NCBI GenBank assembly: GCA_036397755.1
Contig: DASWII010000026.1
Coordinates: 1-64,000, forward strand
Length of the DNA stretch: 64,000 nt
Source of the DNA: CAMYLY01 sp036397755
GTDB lineage: Bacteria > Gemmatimonadota > Gemmatimonadetes > Gemmatimonadales > GWC2-71-9
Reading direction: 5' to 3'
Shown here: piece after piece, positions 7,939-16,509 of the stretch
Position numbering within the stretch: the stretch's first letter is position 1
Layout: each line of letters starts with the position of its first letter
Translations under genes and position numbers: made by a program
Notes under the pieces: model-generated
What the model saw: only the letters and a program-made list of their open reading frames with translations
What the model was told of the DNA's origin: nothing
The model's database searches: none

Positions 7939-8475
7939 GCGCCGGAGGAGAACGGCGTTTCGCCGCGCGGCCGGAGGCCCTCCGCCGTCAGACCCGGTCC
8001 TCCGGAGGCGCGCGTCAGTTCCATGGCTCGCGCCGTGATGCCGCGGCGTCGACGAACTGCAGCGCGCCGGAGGAGCGACCGGGTCCAGGCGGGCCAGAAT
8101 CGCCGGCGGGGGAGCCGCAGCGCGCCGGAGGAGACGGGCGGGCCTCCACGCGCCCGGAGGCCCTCCGCCGTCAGACCCGGTCCTCCGGAGGCGCGCGTCA
8201 GTTCCCTGCCTCGCGCCGTGATGCCGCCGTGTCGACGAACTGCAGCGCGCCGGAGGAGTGACCGGGTCCAGGCGGGCCAGAATCGTCGGCGGGGGAGCTG
8301 CAGCGCGCCGGAGGAGTGACCGGGTCCAGGCGGGCCAGAATCGCCGGCGGGGGAGCTGCAGCGCGCCGGAGGAGGGGCCGGGTCCAGGCGGGAGGTGTGC
8401 GGAAGAACCGCAGCGCCGCAGGAGTGACCGGGTCCAGCCGGACGTGTGCAAGCCCGGTCCTCCGGAGGCGCGCGT
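7939..8475. repeat. Block of 58-bp direct repeats within larger duplications
   Basis: This fills nearly all of the 579-bp gap (7906-8484) between aroQ and the TPR gene. A unit beginning C(T/C)GCAGCGCGCCGGAGGAG recurs at 8057, 8115, 8240, 8298, 8356 and, diverged, 8408; the spacing is 58 bp within each run. A larger segment of about 144 bp starting at 7971 is repeated at 8154 (offset 183). The palindrome CCTCCGGAGG occurs at 7999, 8182 and 8459. Several frames stay open across it only because the repeat lacks stops. I see no gene here. Confidence 0.9.
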
Positions 8476-8484
8476 GCACCCCAC

Positions 8485-10341
8485 CTAGGTCTTGAGCCCC
8501 TTCAGCCAATCGGTGAAATCGCCACCGTCGCCGCCGCCGCCCTTGTCCGGGTCTTCCGCGTCGGCCTCCGTCACCGGCGCGGGCGCGGGCGGCGATGACG
8601 CCTCGCCGAAGAAGGCGTCGAACGACGACCGTGACTGCGCCGGGCGAACGCTGGGCCGAGCACGGGGCACACGCGCTTCAGTGCCCGCCATGCGCGCCAG
8701 CATGTCGCGCGCGGAGACTCCGCCCGTCACGGCCACCGAGAATCGGGCGGCGCGCGTCGCCGCCGCTCCGCCGGGAGCGGGCGCGGCCGCCGGCGCATCG
8801 AGCTGGGCGAGCTTCGCCCGGATGCCGTCGTCCGACGGGTCACGGGCCAGCAGTCGCTCCAGAATCTCGCGCGCTTGCGCCACGTGACCCTGGCGCAGGT
8901 ACACCTCGGCCATCGTCTGGGTAAGCACCGGTGCGTCATGCCCTCCCTCGAGAGGCAGGTCGATATCGCCCGCGTCGGGCTCCCGCGTGGTCATGTCAGC
9001 GGCAGCGTCGTCCGGCATGATCAGGTCGAGCGATTGCTCGTGCGCCGCCGTTGCCGCCACCAGTGCGCTCGCATCAGTGCGTACCGTCGCGTCGTCGTCG
9101 TAGCCGGCGGCGTCCCCCACCAGTTCTTCGTCAACGTCTCCCATGACCTCCAGGGAATCCGCCCCGAAGCTGTCGTCCTGGAAAACGTCGCCGGCCCCAA
9201 CCGGCGCGGGCGCTTCGCCCTCGGTCATCTCGATGGCTGTCTCGTAGTTCTCGACCTCGAGCGCCTCACCCGCCTCTTCCGACGCCCCATCCACCGTAAC
9301 GAATCCCTCGGCGTGCTGCCGCTCGGCTTCCGCCACATCCGCCTGTGTCACCTGTTTGGACGTGCGATCGCCCTCATCCCAGTCGAGATCCTCATCGAAC
9401 GACTGCTTGGAAACGGGCTCGGCCGGTTCCACCGCCGCGCCGTCCACCTGGACGAATCCCTCTGCGGGCGCCACGTCGGGCGGCGGCTCCTCGGTCTCGA
9501 ACGTGAACGCCGCCATCTCCGTGACCGTGGCTTCTTCTCCGGTCGAGCCCTCCACCGGCTCCATCGGCTGCGTCGGTATCTGCGAGATGCTGAGTCCCTC
9601 GATGACCGTCGGCGCGTCGAACGGGATGTCGGGCTCGCCCGCGGGCGCCGCGGCAGCCGGTTCCTCTTCCGGGGGCGCGAAGGGCTCGGCGGGCGCCCCA
9701 CCCATCATCATCGTGGCTTCCTCCGCCATTCCGGCGGGTGGCCCGGCGGGTTCGGGCTCCGGAGCGAGGTCCCCGATATCCACGGGCGGCATCTCGAGCT
9801 CCGGCTCGTGCGTCGTCGCCTCGAACCCCGCCACCTGCTGCTCCGCGGCGACCGCTTCGGTCGCCGGCTCCTCCCCCAGGTCGATCCCGAGCCCAAACCC
9901 GCCGGCCGCCTCCTCGGCGACCGGAGCCGCTTCCGGTGCGTCCCCCGCGGGCAGTGCCGCCAGCGCCACGCGGGCCTCATCGTTCATGGGATCCGCCTCC
10001 AGGAGACGGGTCAACCAATCCCGCGCTTCCGCGGTCACATTCCGGCGCGCCGCGATCTCCGCCAGCGACTTGAGCGCGATGATATTCTCGGGGTCCAGTT
10101 CGATCACCTGCCGGAACGTCTGTTCAGCTTCGGTGTCTTGCTCCTTGTCCAGAAAGCAGCGACCGAGCACGATGTGGCCCGACGTGTAGCTGGGGCGCTT
10201 GGGAATCCAGGCTTGGAGAACGTCGATCGCGAGATCGAGATCGCCGTTCTTCCGGTACGCGTCGGCGAGCGCCGCAAACCACTGCTCGGGCTTCTCGTTG
10301 AAGCGCTGCTCCAGCTTTTCGACTTCGCGCTGATAGGCCAT
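8485..10341 (-). CDS. TPR protein with long acidic Ala/Glu/Pro-rich region
   Basis: 618 aa, function unknown. Residues 1-150 hold three to four TPR-like helical pairs (WFAALADAYRKNGDLDLAIDVL; TSGHIVLGRCFLDKEQDTEAE). Residues about 150-480 are acidic, low-complexity and probably disordered, with two similar pieces (EGFVQVDGA, EGFVTVDGA). A last TPR pair (TMAEVYLRQGHVAQAREILERLL) follows near residue 490, then a linker and a C-terminal tail ending FTDWLKGLK after a Gly/Asp run. There is no signal peptide, so it is probably cytoplasmic. It is a single gene with its own promoter, divergent from the PPIase gene. Confidence 0.75.
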   Translation of the reverse strand: MAYQREVEKLEQRFNEKPEQWFAALADAYRKNGDLDLAIDVLQAWIPKRPSYTSGHIVLGRCFLDKEQDTEAEQTFRQVIELDPENIIALKSLAEIAARRNVTAEARDWLTRLLEADPMNDEARVALAALPAGDAPEAAPVAEEAAGGFGLGIDLGEEPATEAVAAEQQVAGFEATTHEPELEMPPVDIGDLAPEPEPAGPPAGMAEEATMMMGGAPAEPFAPPEEEPAAAAPAGEPDIPFDAPTVIEGLSISQIPTQPMEPVEGSTGEEATVTEMAAFTFETEEPPPDVAPAEGFVQVDGAAVEPAEPVSKQSFDEDLDWDEGDRTSKQVTQADVAEAERQHAEGFVTVDGASEEAGEALEVENYETAIEMTEGEAPAPVGAGDVFQDDSFGADSLEVMGDVDEELVGDAAGYDDDATVRTDASALVAATAAHEQSLDLIMPDDAAADMTTREPDAGDIDLPLEGGHDAPVLTQTMAEVYLRQGHVAQAREILERLLARDPSDDGIRAKLAQLDAPAAAPAPGGAAATRAARFSVAVTGGVSARDMLARMAGTEARVPRARPSVRPAQSRSSFDAFFGEASSPPAPAPVTEADAEDPDKGGGGDGGDFTDWLKGLKT

Positions 10342-10378
10342 GGTGCCGGCAGGTTCGAGGAGTTCAGTGTGCGGGTCG

Positions 10379-10408
10379 AAGTTAGTGCCCGTCAGAGGAG
10401 ACTGTCAA
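10379..10408 (-). promoter_or_regulatory. Sigma-70-type promoter for the TPR gene
   Basis: On the minus strand TTGACA (10403-10408), 18-nt spacer, TAACTT (10379-10384). Predicted start near 10372 gives a leader of about 31 nt before ATG 10341. The start codon has no clear Shine-Dalgarno sequence. Confidence 0.7.
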
Positions 10409-10430
10409 CCGGAACCACGACCGTGATCGC

Positions 10431-10459
10431 TTGAGTTTTGACGTTGTGGCACTTACACT
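10431..10459 (+). promoter_or_regulatory. Sigma-70-type promoter for the PPIase gene
   Basis: TTGAGT (10431-10436), 17-nt spacer, TACACT (10454-10459). Predicted start near 10466 gives a leader of about 155 nt before ATG 10622, which includes the GGTGCAC/GGTGCGC heptamers at 10494-10528. Confidence 0.65.
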
Positions 10460-10493
10460 TAGCCGCGTTTTTGGGGGTGGGTTGTGACGGGGG

Positions 10494-10528
10494 CGCGCAC
10501 GGTGCACAAGGCACGGTGCGCGGCACTT
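10494..10528. repeat. Short heptamer-period repeat in the divergent leader
   Basis: Five 7-base units including GGTGCAC (10501), AAGGCAC, GGTGCGC (10515) and GGCACTT. The same heptamers GGTGCAC and GGTGCGC occur at 1655-1682, so this belongs to the same family. It lies in the predicted 5' leader of the PPIase gene. Confidence 0.6.
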
Positions 10529-10621
10529 TGTGTGGGGTGCGATAAGCGGTCCCCGCGAAGGGGCCGAGCGCGTACCTCGTTCGATTCGATGCCGACCGGG
10601 ATGCGGAGTAGATAATCACTC

Positions 10622-12472
10622 ATGATGCGAACAATGCGAGCCAGCGCCCGCTGGCTCATGCTGGTGCTTGCCGTGGCGTTCGTCGCGTGGATGGTCTTCG
10701 ACGTCGGCATGGATGTCACCGGCCAATCGAACCAGGGGCTCGCCGCGGACCTCCTCTCGGTCAACGGTCGCAAGATCGACCAGCAGTCGTTCTATCAGGC
10801 CGTTCGCAACGCGCAGGAAATCCAACGCCAGCAGGGCAATCCGCCGGCCGTGACCCTCGAGGATCAACGGGCGCTGGAAGACGCGGTGGTCGATGAGATC
10901 GTCCAACAGGTGCTGCTCGAGACGGAGTACACGCGTCGGGGCATCGGCGTCACGGACGAGGAAGTGCGTCAGAACCTGCTGAACGCGCCGTTCTACGAGA
11001 TTCAGCAGATCGAGGCGTTCCAGGACGAAAACGGGCAGTTCGACATGGAGAAATACCGCCGGTACCTCACGTCCGGTGCCGATCCGAACTTCACCCTCGC
11101 CCTCGAGGCCCGATACCGGTCCGAGATCCCCATGGCCAAACTTCTCGCGCGACTGGTGGCCGACGTGGAGATCTCCGAAGGGCGCCTGTGGCGGGCCTAC
11201 CGCGATCGGATGGACTCCGCGACTGCGAACGTCGTCGCGATCATACCAGCGGCGCTCGTGCCCGACGCGGAGATCGCCGTGTCGGACGAGGAGTTGCAGA
11301 GATACTACCGGGAGCACCGGAGCGATCTCGAGCAACCCGCCGGCGCGTATCTCAGCTACATCGAGTTGCCGCGCCGGCCCGACGCATCCGACAGCGCCGC
11401 GGCGCTCCGGCGCGTGGCGGAATTGCGGGGGGAGATCGCGGCGGGAACGGACTTCGCCGCCGTGGCCCAGCGGGAATCGGCGGATTCGACGTCGCGGGTG
11501 GCGGGAGGCGACCTCGGCGATCAACCGATCGGGACCTTCGTCCCTGAGTTCGAAGAAGCCGCGATGGCACTCCGGCCGGGACAACTCTCCGGCCCGGTGC
11601 TCTCGCAGTTCGGGTACCACCTCATCCGGCTGGAGTCGCGGACCGCCGGTTCGTTTCATGCCCGTCACATCCTGATCCCGATCGAGCTGCAGGGCAATCA
11701 CCTGGAACAGGTCGATGCACGGGCCGACACGTTGGACTTCATCGGTGCGGAGCAGGAGGCGCCGGAGCAACTCGATTCCGCCGCCGCGCGGATGGGCCTG
11801 CCCGTGGTGTCCGCGGGGCGCGTGCGCAAGGGTGACCGAGCGCGGGTAGCCGGACTGCCCGTGCCCGACGCGGGCGTATGGGCCTTCGAAGCGATCGTGG
11901 GACAGACGTCGCCGATTATCGAGACCGAGGATGCGTTCTACGTGTTCCGGCTGGATAGCCTGGAGAATGCGGGCGTCCCCCCGCTCGACCAGGTGCGTAC
12001 GACCGTGGCGCGCGAGGTGCGGATCGAGAAGAAGGCGGCTCTCGCCCGGGCCGTCGCCGACAGCGTTCGGATGGATCTCGACGCCGGTACGCCGCTCGAA
12101 ACCGCCGCGCGGAGCCGTAACCTCGCCGTGCGCCAGCTCGGAAGCTTCACCAGACTCAACCCCGGTCCGATACTGCGGGACGCCCCTGAGGCCGTCGGGG
12201 CCGCGTTCGGCCTCCCGCTCGGGGAAGCCGGTGGTCCGTTCGTGACGGATTTCGGGATCTACTTCGTTGAGCCGACCGCGCGCAGCGAGGCCACCCGTGA
12301 GGGCTTCGAAGCGGAGAAGGAGACCCTGCGGGCACAGCTCCTTCAGCAGGAGCAGCAAGCACGGGTGCAGCTGTTCCTCACCGCTCTCCGCAAAAACGCC
12401 ACCATCGTCGACCGGCGCGAGGCCTTGGCAAAGGCCGCGCGCCAACAGCCGGCGCTGCCGTTCGGAGGATAG
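10622..12472 (+). CDS. Membrane-anchored peptidyl-prolyl isomerase (SurA/PpiD-like)
   Basis: 616 aa. One N-terminal membrane anchor (LMLVLAVAFVAWMVF, residues about 12-30) places the rest in the periplasm. A SurA_N-like helical region follows (about 45-220), then a parvulin domain (about 242-345) with FAAVAQRESADS, GGDLGDQPIGTFVPEFEEAA and FGYHLIRLE, then a long C-terminal chaperone-like part. Length and layout match PpiD, a periplasmic foldase for exported and outer-membrane proteins. Three ATGs cluster at 10622, 10625 and 10634; GGAG at 10605 is somewhat far. It is one of only two genes on the plus strand. Confidence 0.88.
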   Translation: MMRTMRASARWLMLVLAVAFVAWMVFDVGMDVTGQSNQGLAADLLSVNGRKIDQQSFYQAVRNAQEIQRQQGNPPAVTLEDQRALEDAVVDEIVQQVLLETEYTRRGIGVTDEEVRQNLLNAPFYEIQQIEAFQDENGQFDMEKYRRYLTSGADPNFTLALEARYRSEIPMAKLLARLVADVEISEGRLWRAYRDRMDSATANVVAIIPAALVPDAEIAVSDEELQRYYREHRSDLEQPAGAYLSYIELPRRPDASDSAAALRRVAELRGEIAAGTDFAAVAQRESADSTSRVAGGDLGDQPIGTFVPEFEEAAMALRPGQLSGPVLSQFGYHLIRLESRTAGSFHARHILIPIELQGNHLEQVDARADTLDFIGAEQEAPEQLDSAAARMGLPVVSAGRVRKGDRARVAGLPVPDAGVWAFEAIVGQTSPIIETEDAFYVFRLDSLENAGVPPLDQVRTTVAREVRIEKKAALARAVADSVRMDLDAGTPLETAARSRNLAVRQLGSFTRLNPGPILRDAPEAVGAAFGLPLGEAGGPFVTDFGIYFVEPTARSEATREGFEAEKETLRAQLLQQEQQARVQLFLTALRKNATIVDRREALAKAARQQPALPFGG

Positions 12473-12484
12473 GGGGAGGGGCGC

Positions 12485-12760
12485 TCAGTCCGACAGTCGC
12501 TTCGGCTCCCCGTCCCGCGACTTCGTGTCCACGTTGTTCCCCAAGCCGGGGGCGTCCAGCTGCCGCGCGGGCGGCGTGTCGTCTTCCTCGATGGTGTTGC
12601 GCACTTCCTTGATGCTCTTGCGAAACTCCTTGATCCCCTTCCCCAGCGACGAGCCGATCTCCGGCAGCCGCTTGGCGCCGAAGAACAACAAGGCGAATCC
12701 GAAGACCAGCAGGAGTTCAGGAAGTCCGATGTTTCCGAGCATGGGGAGTATTACCAGCAT
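12485..12760 (-). CDS. tatA: Sec-independent translocase protein TatA/TatE
   Basis: 91 aa. Forms the pore-like oligomer of the twin-arginine export system. Membrane helix NIGLPELLLVFGFALLFFG, then the hinge and amphipathic helix AKRLPEIGSSLGKGIKEFRKSIKE with the TatA-type FG hinge, then an acidic tail. I chose ATG 12760 because GAGG lies 6 nt upstream; the frame is open further up into the DUF4321 gene. tatC is elsewhere in the window, fused to an LptD-like barrel (22407-25934). The stop is 12 bp from the convergent PPIase stop. Confidence 0.94.
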   Translation of the reverse strand: MLVILPMLGNIGLPELLLVFGFALLFFGAKRLPEIGSSLGKGIKEFRKSIKEVRNTIEEDDTPPARQLDAPGLGNNVDTKSRDGEPKRLSD

Positions 12761-12767
12761 GAGAGCC

Positions 12768-13040
12768 TCAAAAGAGCGAACGGGCGAGCAAGTACGCGAG
12801 CACGATCCCAACCAATCCCAGCAGCGAAACTTGCAGCGTCAGTGGCCCGAGCGTAAGACTGAAGATAATCAAGTCGAGTGAAAAGGGCCCGATCGACGGA
12901 GCCACCGTCCAGGTAAAGAACTCCTTGGCCGGACCCTCGGGCAAGAAGCGCTTCAGCAGCGCCGAGAGGAACCCGCCCAGGACGAACCCACCGGCCAGCA
13001 CGGAGAGATAGAACAACGGGCGGCGGGGACCGATCGCCAC
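12768..13040 (-). CDS. DUF4321-type small membrane protein
   Basis: 90 aa with two strongly hydrophobic segments, LFYLSVLAGGFVLGGFLSAL near the N-terminus and a long C-terminal one (about residues 55-88). Between them lies LKRFLPEGPAKEFFTWTV, a stretch I associate with the DUF4321 family. Function unknown. It sits between a prenyl diphosphate synthase gene (2-bp gap) and tatA (7-bp gap), so it is almost certainly co-transcribed with tatA. Confidence 0.75.
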   Translation of the reverse strand: MAIGPRRPLFYLSVLAGGFVLGGFLSALLKRFLPEGPAKEFFTWTVAPSIGPFSLDLIIFSLTLGPLTLQVSLLGLVGIVLAYLLARSLF

Positions 13041-13042
13041 TG

Positions 13043-14032
13043 TCAGCTCTGCCGGTCCACCACGTAGGCGATCGCGTCCCCGAGTGCATCGCGCGCCTTG
13101 CTCGGCGGCAGGTGTTCCAGCTCCGCGTGGGCGGCGTTCGCAAACTCCAGCGCACGCGCCAGTGCGGCCTCGATCCCCCCGCGGCGAGCCACGGCCTCCA
13201 TGACCGCCTGGATGTGTTCGTCCGAGGGGGCCGGGTTCCGCATCAGCTCCACGACGGTGGCGCGCTCGGGCGCGTTCATCTCCGGCAACGCAGCGATCAG
13301 GGGCAACGTGATCTTGTGCTCGCGCAGATCGAGCGCGGTCGGCTTGCCGATCAATTCCTCGGCACCCATATAGTCCAGCACGTCGTCCGCGATCTGGAAC
13401 GCCATGCCGAGCGCGCGGCCATACCGCTTGAGGGCCGCCCGCTGTGCCGGCGGCGCACCCACGGCGCCGACTTCGGCGGCGCCGGACATCAGGGACGCCG
13501 TCTTCGCATCGATCAGCCGATCGTACTGCGCCGCGGTGAAATCGAGCACGTCATGCGCCTCGATCTCGCGCATCTCACCCACCGTCATCTCGTTGGTCAC
13601 CCGACTCATCACCCGGAGCGGATCGAGGTCGTTGAGCTTCACCAGCTCCACGATGGCCCGGGAATACAGGTAGTCCCCCATGATCACGGCGATCTGGTGA
13701 CTGAAGAGCGAGTTGACGGTCGGCTGGCCGCGCCGGAGCACCGAGTGGTCAACCGAATCATCGTGGATCAGCGTGGCGAGATGGATCAACTCGACCACCG
13801 CCGCGAGCGGCACGTGCCGCTCCTCGAGGTCGGTCGTCGCCTTGGCCGAGAGGAGGACAATGGTGGGGCGGAACAGCTTGCCGCGGATACGCAACAGGTG
13901 CGCGTTCACGTCCGCGATCATCTGAAAGTCCGACTCGATGATCAGACCCAGCCTGTCGAAGACCGCTTCGAGTTCGGTTTTGACGGGCTGTTGAATCGTG
14001 GCGAGCGCTACCGGGGCGAGTTGGGGTGCCAC
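13043..14032 (-). CDS. Long-chain trans-polyprenyl diphosphate synthase
   Basis: 329 aa. Adds isopentenyl units to an allylic diphosphate, probably to make the side chain of menaquinone or ubiquinone. The first Asp-rich motif is HDDSVDHSVLRRGQ and the second is QIADDVLDYMG. Two bases of family logic point to a long product: the residue five before the first motif is a small Ala (LATLIHDD). Family-typical GKPxxxDLREhKiTLPLI is present as IGKPTALDLREHKITLP. Chain length (C35-C50) cannot be fixed from sequence. It lies 2 bp after the large TPR gene. Confidence 0.92.
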   Translation of the reverse strand: MAPQLAPVALATIQQPVKTELEAVFDRLGLIIESDFQMIADVNAHLLRIRGKLFRPTIVLLSAKATTDLEERHVPLAAVVELIHLATLIHDDSVDHSVLRRGQPTVNSLFSHQIAVIMGDYLYSRAIVELVKLNDLDPLRVMSRVTNEMTVGEMREIEAHDVLDFTAAQYDRLIDAKTASLMSGAAEVGAVGAPPAQRAALKRYGRALGMAFQIADDVLDYMGAEELIGKPTALDLREHKITLPLIAALPEMNAPERATVVELMRNPAPSDEHIQAVMEAVARRGGIEAALARALEFANAAHAELEHLPPSKARDALGDAIAYVVDRQS

Positions 14033-14034
14033 GG

Positions 14035-16452
14035 TTAGGAACCGGATTGCGACAACTGCTTCACGCGCTCCCCGACATCCTGGAACTTGATATCGACGGC
14101 GAACACCCGCTGATACACGTCGAGCGCCTCGGCGACGCGTCCTTGCTCCTCTTCGCAGCGGGCAAGCCAGTACAGCAACCCGATCTTGGACTCGTCGGAT
14201 CCCGCCTCGCCGTCGATCCCGCGGCGCAGCACCGTGGCGGCTACCGAGAACTGCCCCTTCTCGTAGAAGGCGGACCCCAGCGCTTCCGCCGCGCGCAGCC
14301 GGCCTTCACTGGCACGCAGGGCCTTCTGGAACTCGGCAATCGCCTCGTCCAGCAGCCCCATTTCCTTGAAGGCCACTCCGAGGTCGTAGTGGGCTTGCCA
14401 ATCCTCCTCGGCGACGTTGGCCTCGATACCCTTCTTGAACGCGGACAGCATCTCGTCGAAGTCCCGCGCCTCGTCACCCGAGGGCTCCTCCTCCTCGATC
14501 CGCATCCTCGTATCCTTGAGCTGCGGCTCGTCATCCAGGAGAAACGCCCCGAGATCGATATACTGACCTTCGTCTCCCTCGGCGGCCGCCACGGCCGCCG
14601 GTGGCGCCGCACTCGGAGCAGCGGACTCGGGCACCGCGGGCTCCAGCGTCTCCAGCGCCGTCTTGGCGGACTCGTTGTCCGGGTCGTGCTCGAGCACTCG
14701 ACGGTACACCGCACGCGCGCGATCCGTGTTCCCAATGCGGAAGAACGCATCCGCCAGGCCAAGATAGGCGTCCACGAGGCGACTCTTGTCGTTCCGCCGG
14801 AATGCGAATTCCACGCGTTTCTGGTGGTGTCGCACGCTGTTCGGCTCGAGCCGCAGCGCCTCGTCCACCACGTCTTCGGCGTTCGACCACTCCTCACTCG
14901 CCTCGTACATGCCGAGCGTGATGTCGAGCTCCTCGAGCCCGCGCTCGCGGTCGCCGGCCTCCATCAGGGCTTCGGCCAACTGACGGTGCAGCCGCGGGTC
15001 CTCGGGATCCGAGGCCACCATGTCCTCGAGGTCTGCCACACCCAACGCCGCCGGCTCGAGCGCGAGCCCCCCCTCCGCCTCCGCTTCCACCGAGGGCTCG
15101 GATGGAGTCTCGATGCTGAACTCGAGGTCCGGCACGTCCGCCACCACGGCCTCCCCAATCTCCTCCTCGACCTCTTCCTCCAAACTGAAGCCCTCGAGAT
15201 CCAGGTCCGGCACGCCCGCGGCAGGCTCCGGCTTCTCCTCGGCCCCCGGCGGCGCCGCGACTTCGGGCATGTCCAGCTCGAGGTCGATGTCCAGGTCGAG
15301 GCTCGCCAACTCGACGTCCGGCGCCGGACCGTCCGCCGCGGGCACTTCCGCCTCCAGCTCTATCATCTCCAGCTCGGCGGCGGCCGGCTCTTCGTCGATC
15401 GGCTCCGCGTCCAGATCGAGAAGCTCGCTGGAGAGATACTCCGAAGATCCCCGCGCGATGGGCAGCCCGTTGACCGGGCTGCTCTCATCGTGCTCCGCCA
15501 CCCCCACCACGTCATCCTCCGCGAGCGACGTCGTCTCGATCTCCAACATCGGGACGTCGGCGGCCGCCGCGTCGTCCTCGATCAACGAGGTCGTTTCGAC
15601 CTCGAAGGGTTCCGCATCGTCCGCGAGCGACGTGGACTCGATCTCCAGCGCGGGAGCCGCTGCGATCGCGACCTCGTCGCCGTCGTCGGCGAGCGAAGTG
15701 GTCTCGATCTCGAGCATGGGCGCCGCGCCCTCCTTCTCAACCTCCGGCTCCTCGGTTCCCGTCGGTGTATCCAGGTCGATGAAGATCAAATCGTCACTGC
15801 GCGGGCCTCGCCCCGACCGCTGGGCCGCCGGCACGGCGCGCTCGTCAAAGCTGGGATCGATCGCCTTCATCCGATCGAGGGTCGCGCGGGAGCGGGCTCC
15901 CTTGCCTCCGACTTCCGAATAGAGCTTGTTCAACTGATCGCGCGCCTCGTCGGTGCGCGCGGCCTGCTTCAGTTGCTCGGCCAGGAGCAGTCGGATCTCC
16001 TCGTTGTGCGGTGAGAGATCGGCGAACTCCTTCAACGCGCGGAACGCATCCTCCATCTTGCCGGCGTTCTGCATGCGCTGCGCGTACTCGAGCAGGTTGC
16101 GCTTCGCCTCGGCCACGAAGCCCCGCTCGGTCATCAGCTTGGCGAGTTTGAGATAGACCGGCGTGCGTCCGGGGGACGCCCGGAGGATTTTGTTGCACAG
16201 CGCGATCGCGTTGTTGGGGAACCCGCTTTCCGCGTACCGATTGGCCGCGCGCTCCCACACATCTACGGCCGAACTGACGTTGCCGAGCTTCTGGTAAAGA
16301 TCGCCCGCCTTATTGAACAAGCCGAGATCGTTGTCCAGTTCAGGCGTTCCATCCAACTCCTCGATGATCTTGACGTATTGATCGAGAGCTGGCTGCCACT
16401 GCTCCTTCTGCTCGAGCTTACGGGCCTTGTCCTTCGCCTTTTCGACGTTCAG
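14035..16452 (-). CDS. Large TPR protein with repeated ETTSL motifs, CTG start
   Basis: 805 aa from the proposed CTG 16452; function unknown. Residues 1-190 are TPR-like helices (AKRNLLEYAQRMQNAGKMEDA). An acidic linker of about 220 residues follows, then a second TPR block of about 320 residues to the C-terminus. The linker repeats E(I/V)E(T/S)TSL(A/I)(D/E)D four times. No ATG or GTG fits the N-terminus: the frame runs from a TAG at 16469 through CTG 16452, with GAGG 6 nt upstream, and the added residues NVEKAKDKARKLEQKEQWQ extend the TPR helix. TTG 16356 is the next start but would cut a helix. No signal peptide. Confidence 0.75.
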   Translation of the reverse strand: MNVEKAKDKARKLEQKEQWQPALDQYVKIIEELDGTPELDNDLGLFNKAGDLYQKLGNVSSAVDVWERAANRYAESGFPNNAIALCNKILRASPGRTPVYLKLAKLMTERGFVAEAKRNLLEYAQRMQNAGKMEDAFRALKEFADLSPHNEEIRLLLAEQLKQAARTDEARDQLNKLYSEVGGKGARSRATLDRMKAIDPSFDERAVPAAQRSGRGPRSDDLIFIDLDTPTGTEEPEVEKEGAAPMLEIETTSLADDGDEVAIAAAPALEIESTSLADDAEPFEVETTSLIEDDAAAADVPMLEIETTSLAEDDVVGVAEHDESSPVNGLPIARGSSEYLSSELLDLDAEPIDEEPAAAELEMIELEAEVPAADGPAPDVELASLDLDIDLELDMPEVAAPPGAEEKPEPAAGVPDLDLEGFSLEEEVEEEIGEAVVADVPDLEFSIETPSEPSVEAEAEGGLALEPAALGVADLEDMVASDPEDPRLHRQLAEALMEAGDRERGLEELDITLGMYEASEEWSNAEDVVDEALRLEPNSVRHHQKRVEFAFRRNDKSRLVDAYLGLADAFFRIGNTDRARAVYRRVLEHDPDNESAKTALETLEPAVPESAAPSAAPPAAVAAAEGDEGQYIDLGAFLLDDEPQLKDTRMRIEEEEPSGDEARDFDEMLSAFKKGIEANVAEEDWQAHYDLGVAFKEMGLLDEAIAEFQKALRASEGRLRAAEALGSAFYEKGQFSVAATVLRRGIDGEAGSDESKIGLLYWLARCEEEQGRVAEALDVYQRVFAVDIKFQDVGERVKQLSQSGS

Positions 16453-16458
16453 GGCGAG

Positions 16459-16462
16459 CCTC
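16459..16462 (-). promoter_or_regulatory. Shine-Dalgarno supporting the CTG start
   Basis: GAGG on the minus strand, 6 nt before CTG 16452. No comparable site stands before TTG 16356, which lies inside a helix-coding stretch. Confidence 0.55.
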
Positions 16463-16509
16463 TACCGGCCAATGGTGAGTGATGTATCAGAGTGAGGCGC
16501 CAGTCGGCC

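Noticed and set aside
7939..8475. Possible CRISPR array
   Set aside because: Units abut or drift without unique spacers of even length, and no cas gene is near.
7915..8484. 189-aa minus-strand ORF rich in LLRRAAAPPP
   Set aside because: It is the translated 58-bp repeat and open in more than one frame, with no ribosome site or domain.
10616..12445. 609-codon minus-strand ORF opposite the PPIase gene
   Set aside because: The plus-strand protein has a membrane anchor and parvulin motifs; the antisense frame has none.
12473..12484. Terminator between the convergent PPIase and tatA genes
   Set aside because: Only 12 bp separate the stops and I see no stem with a T-tract.
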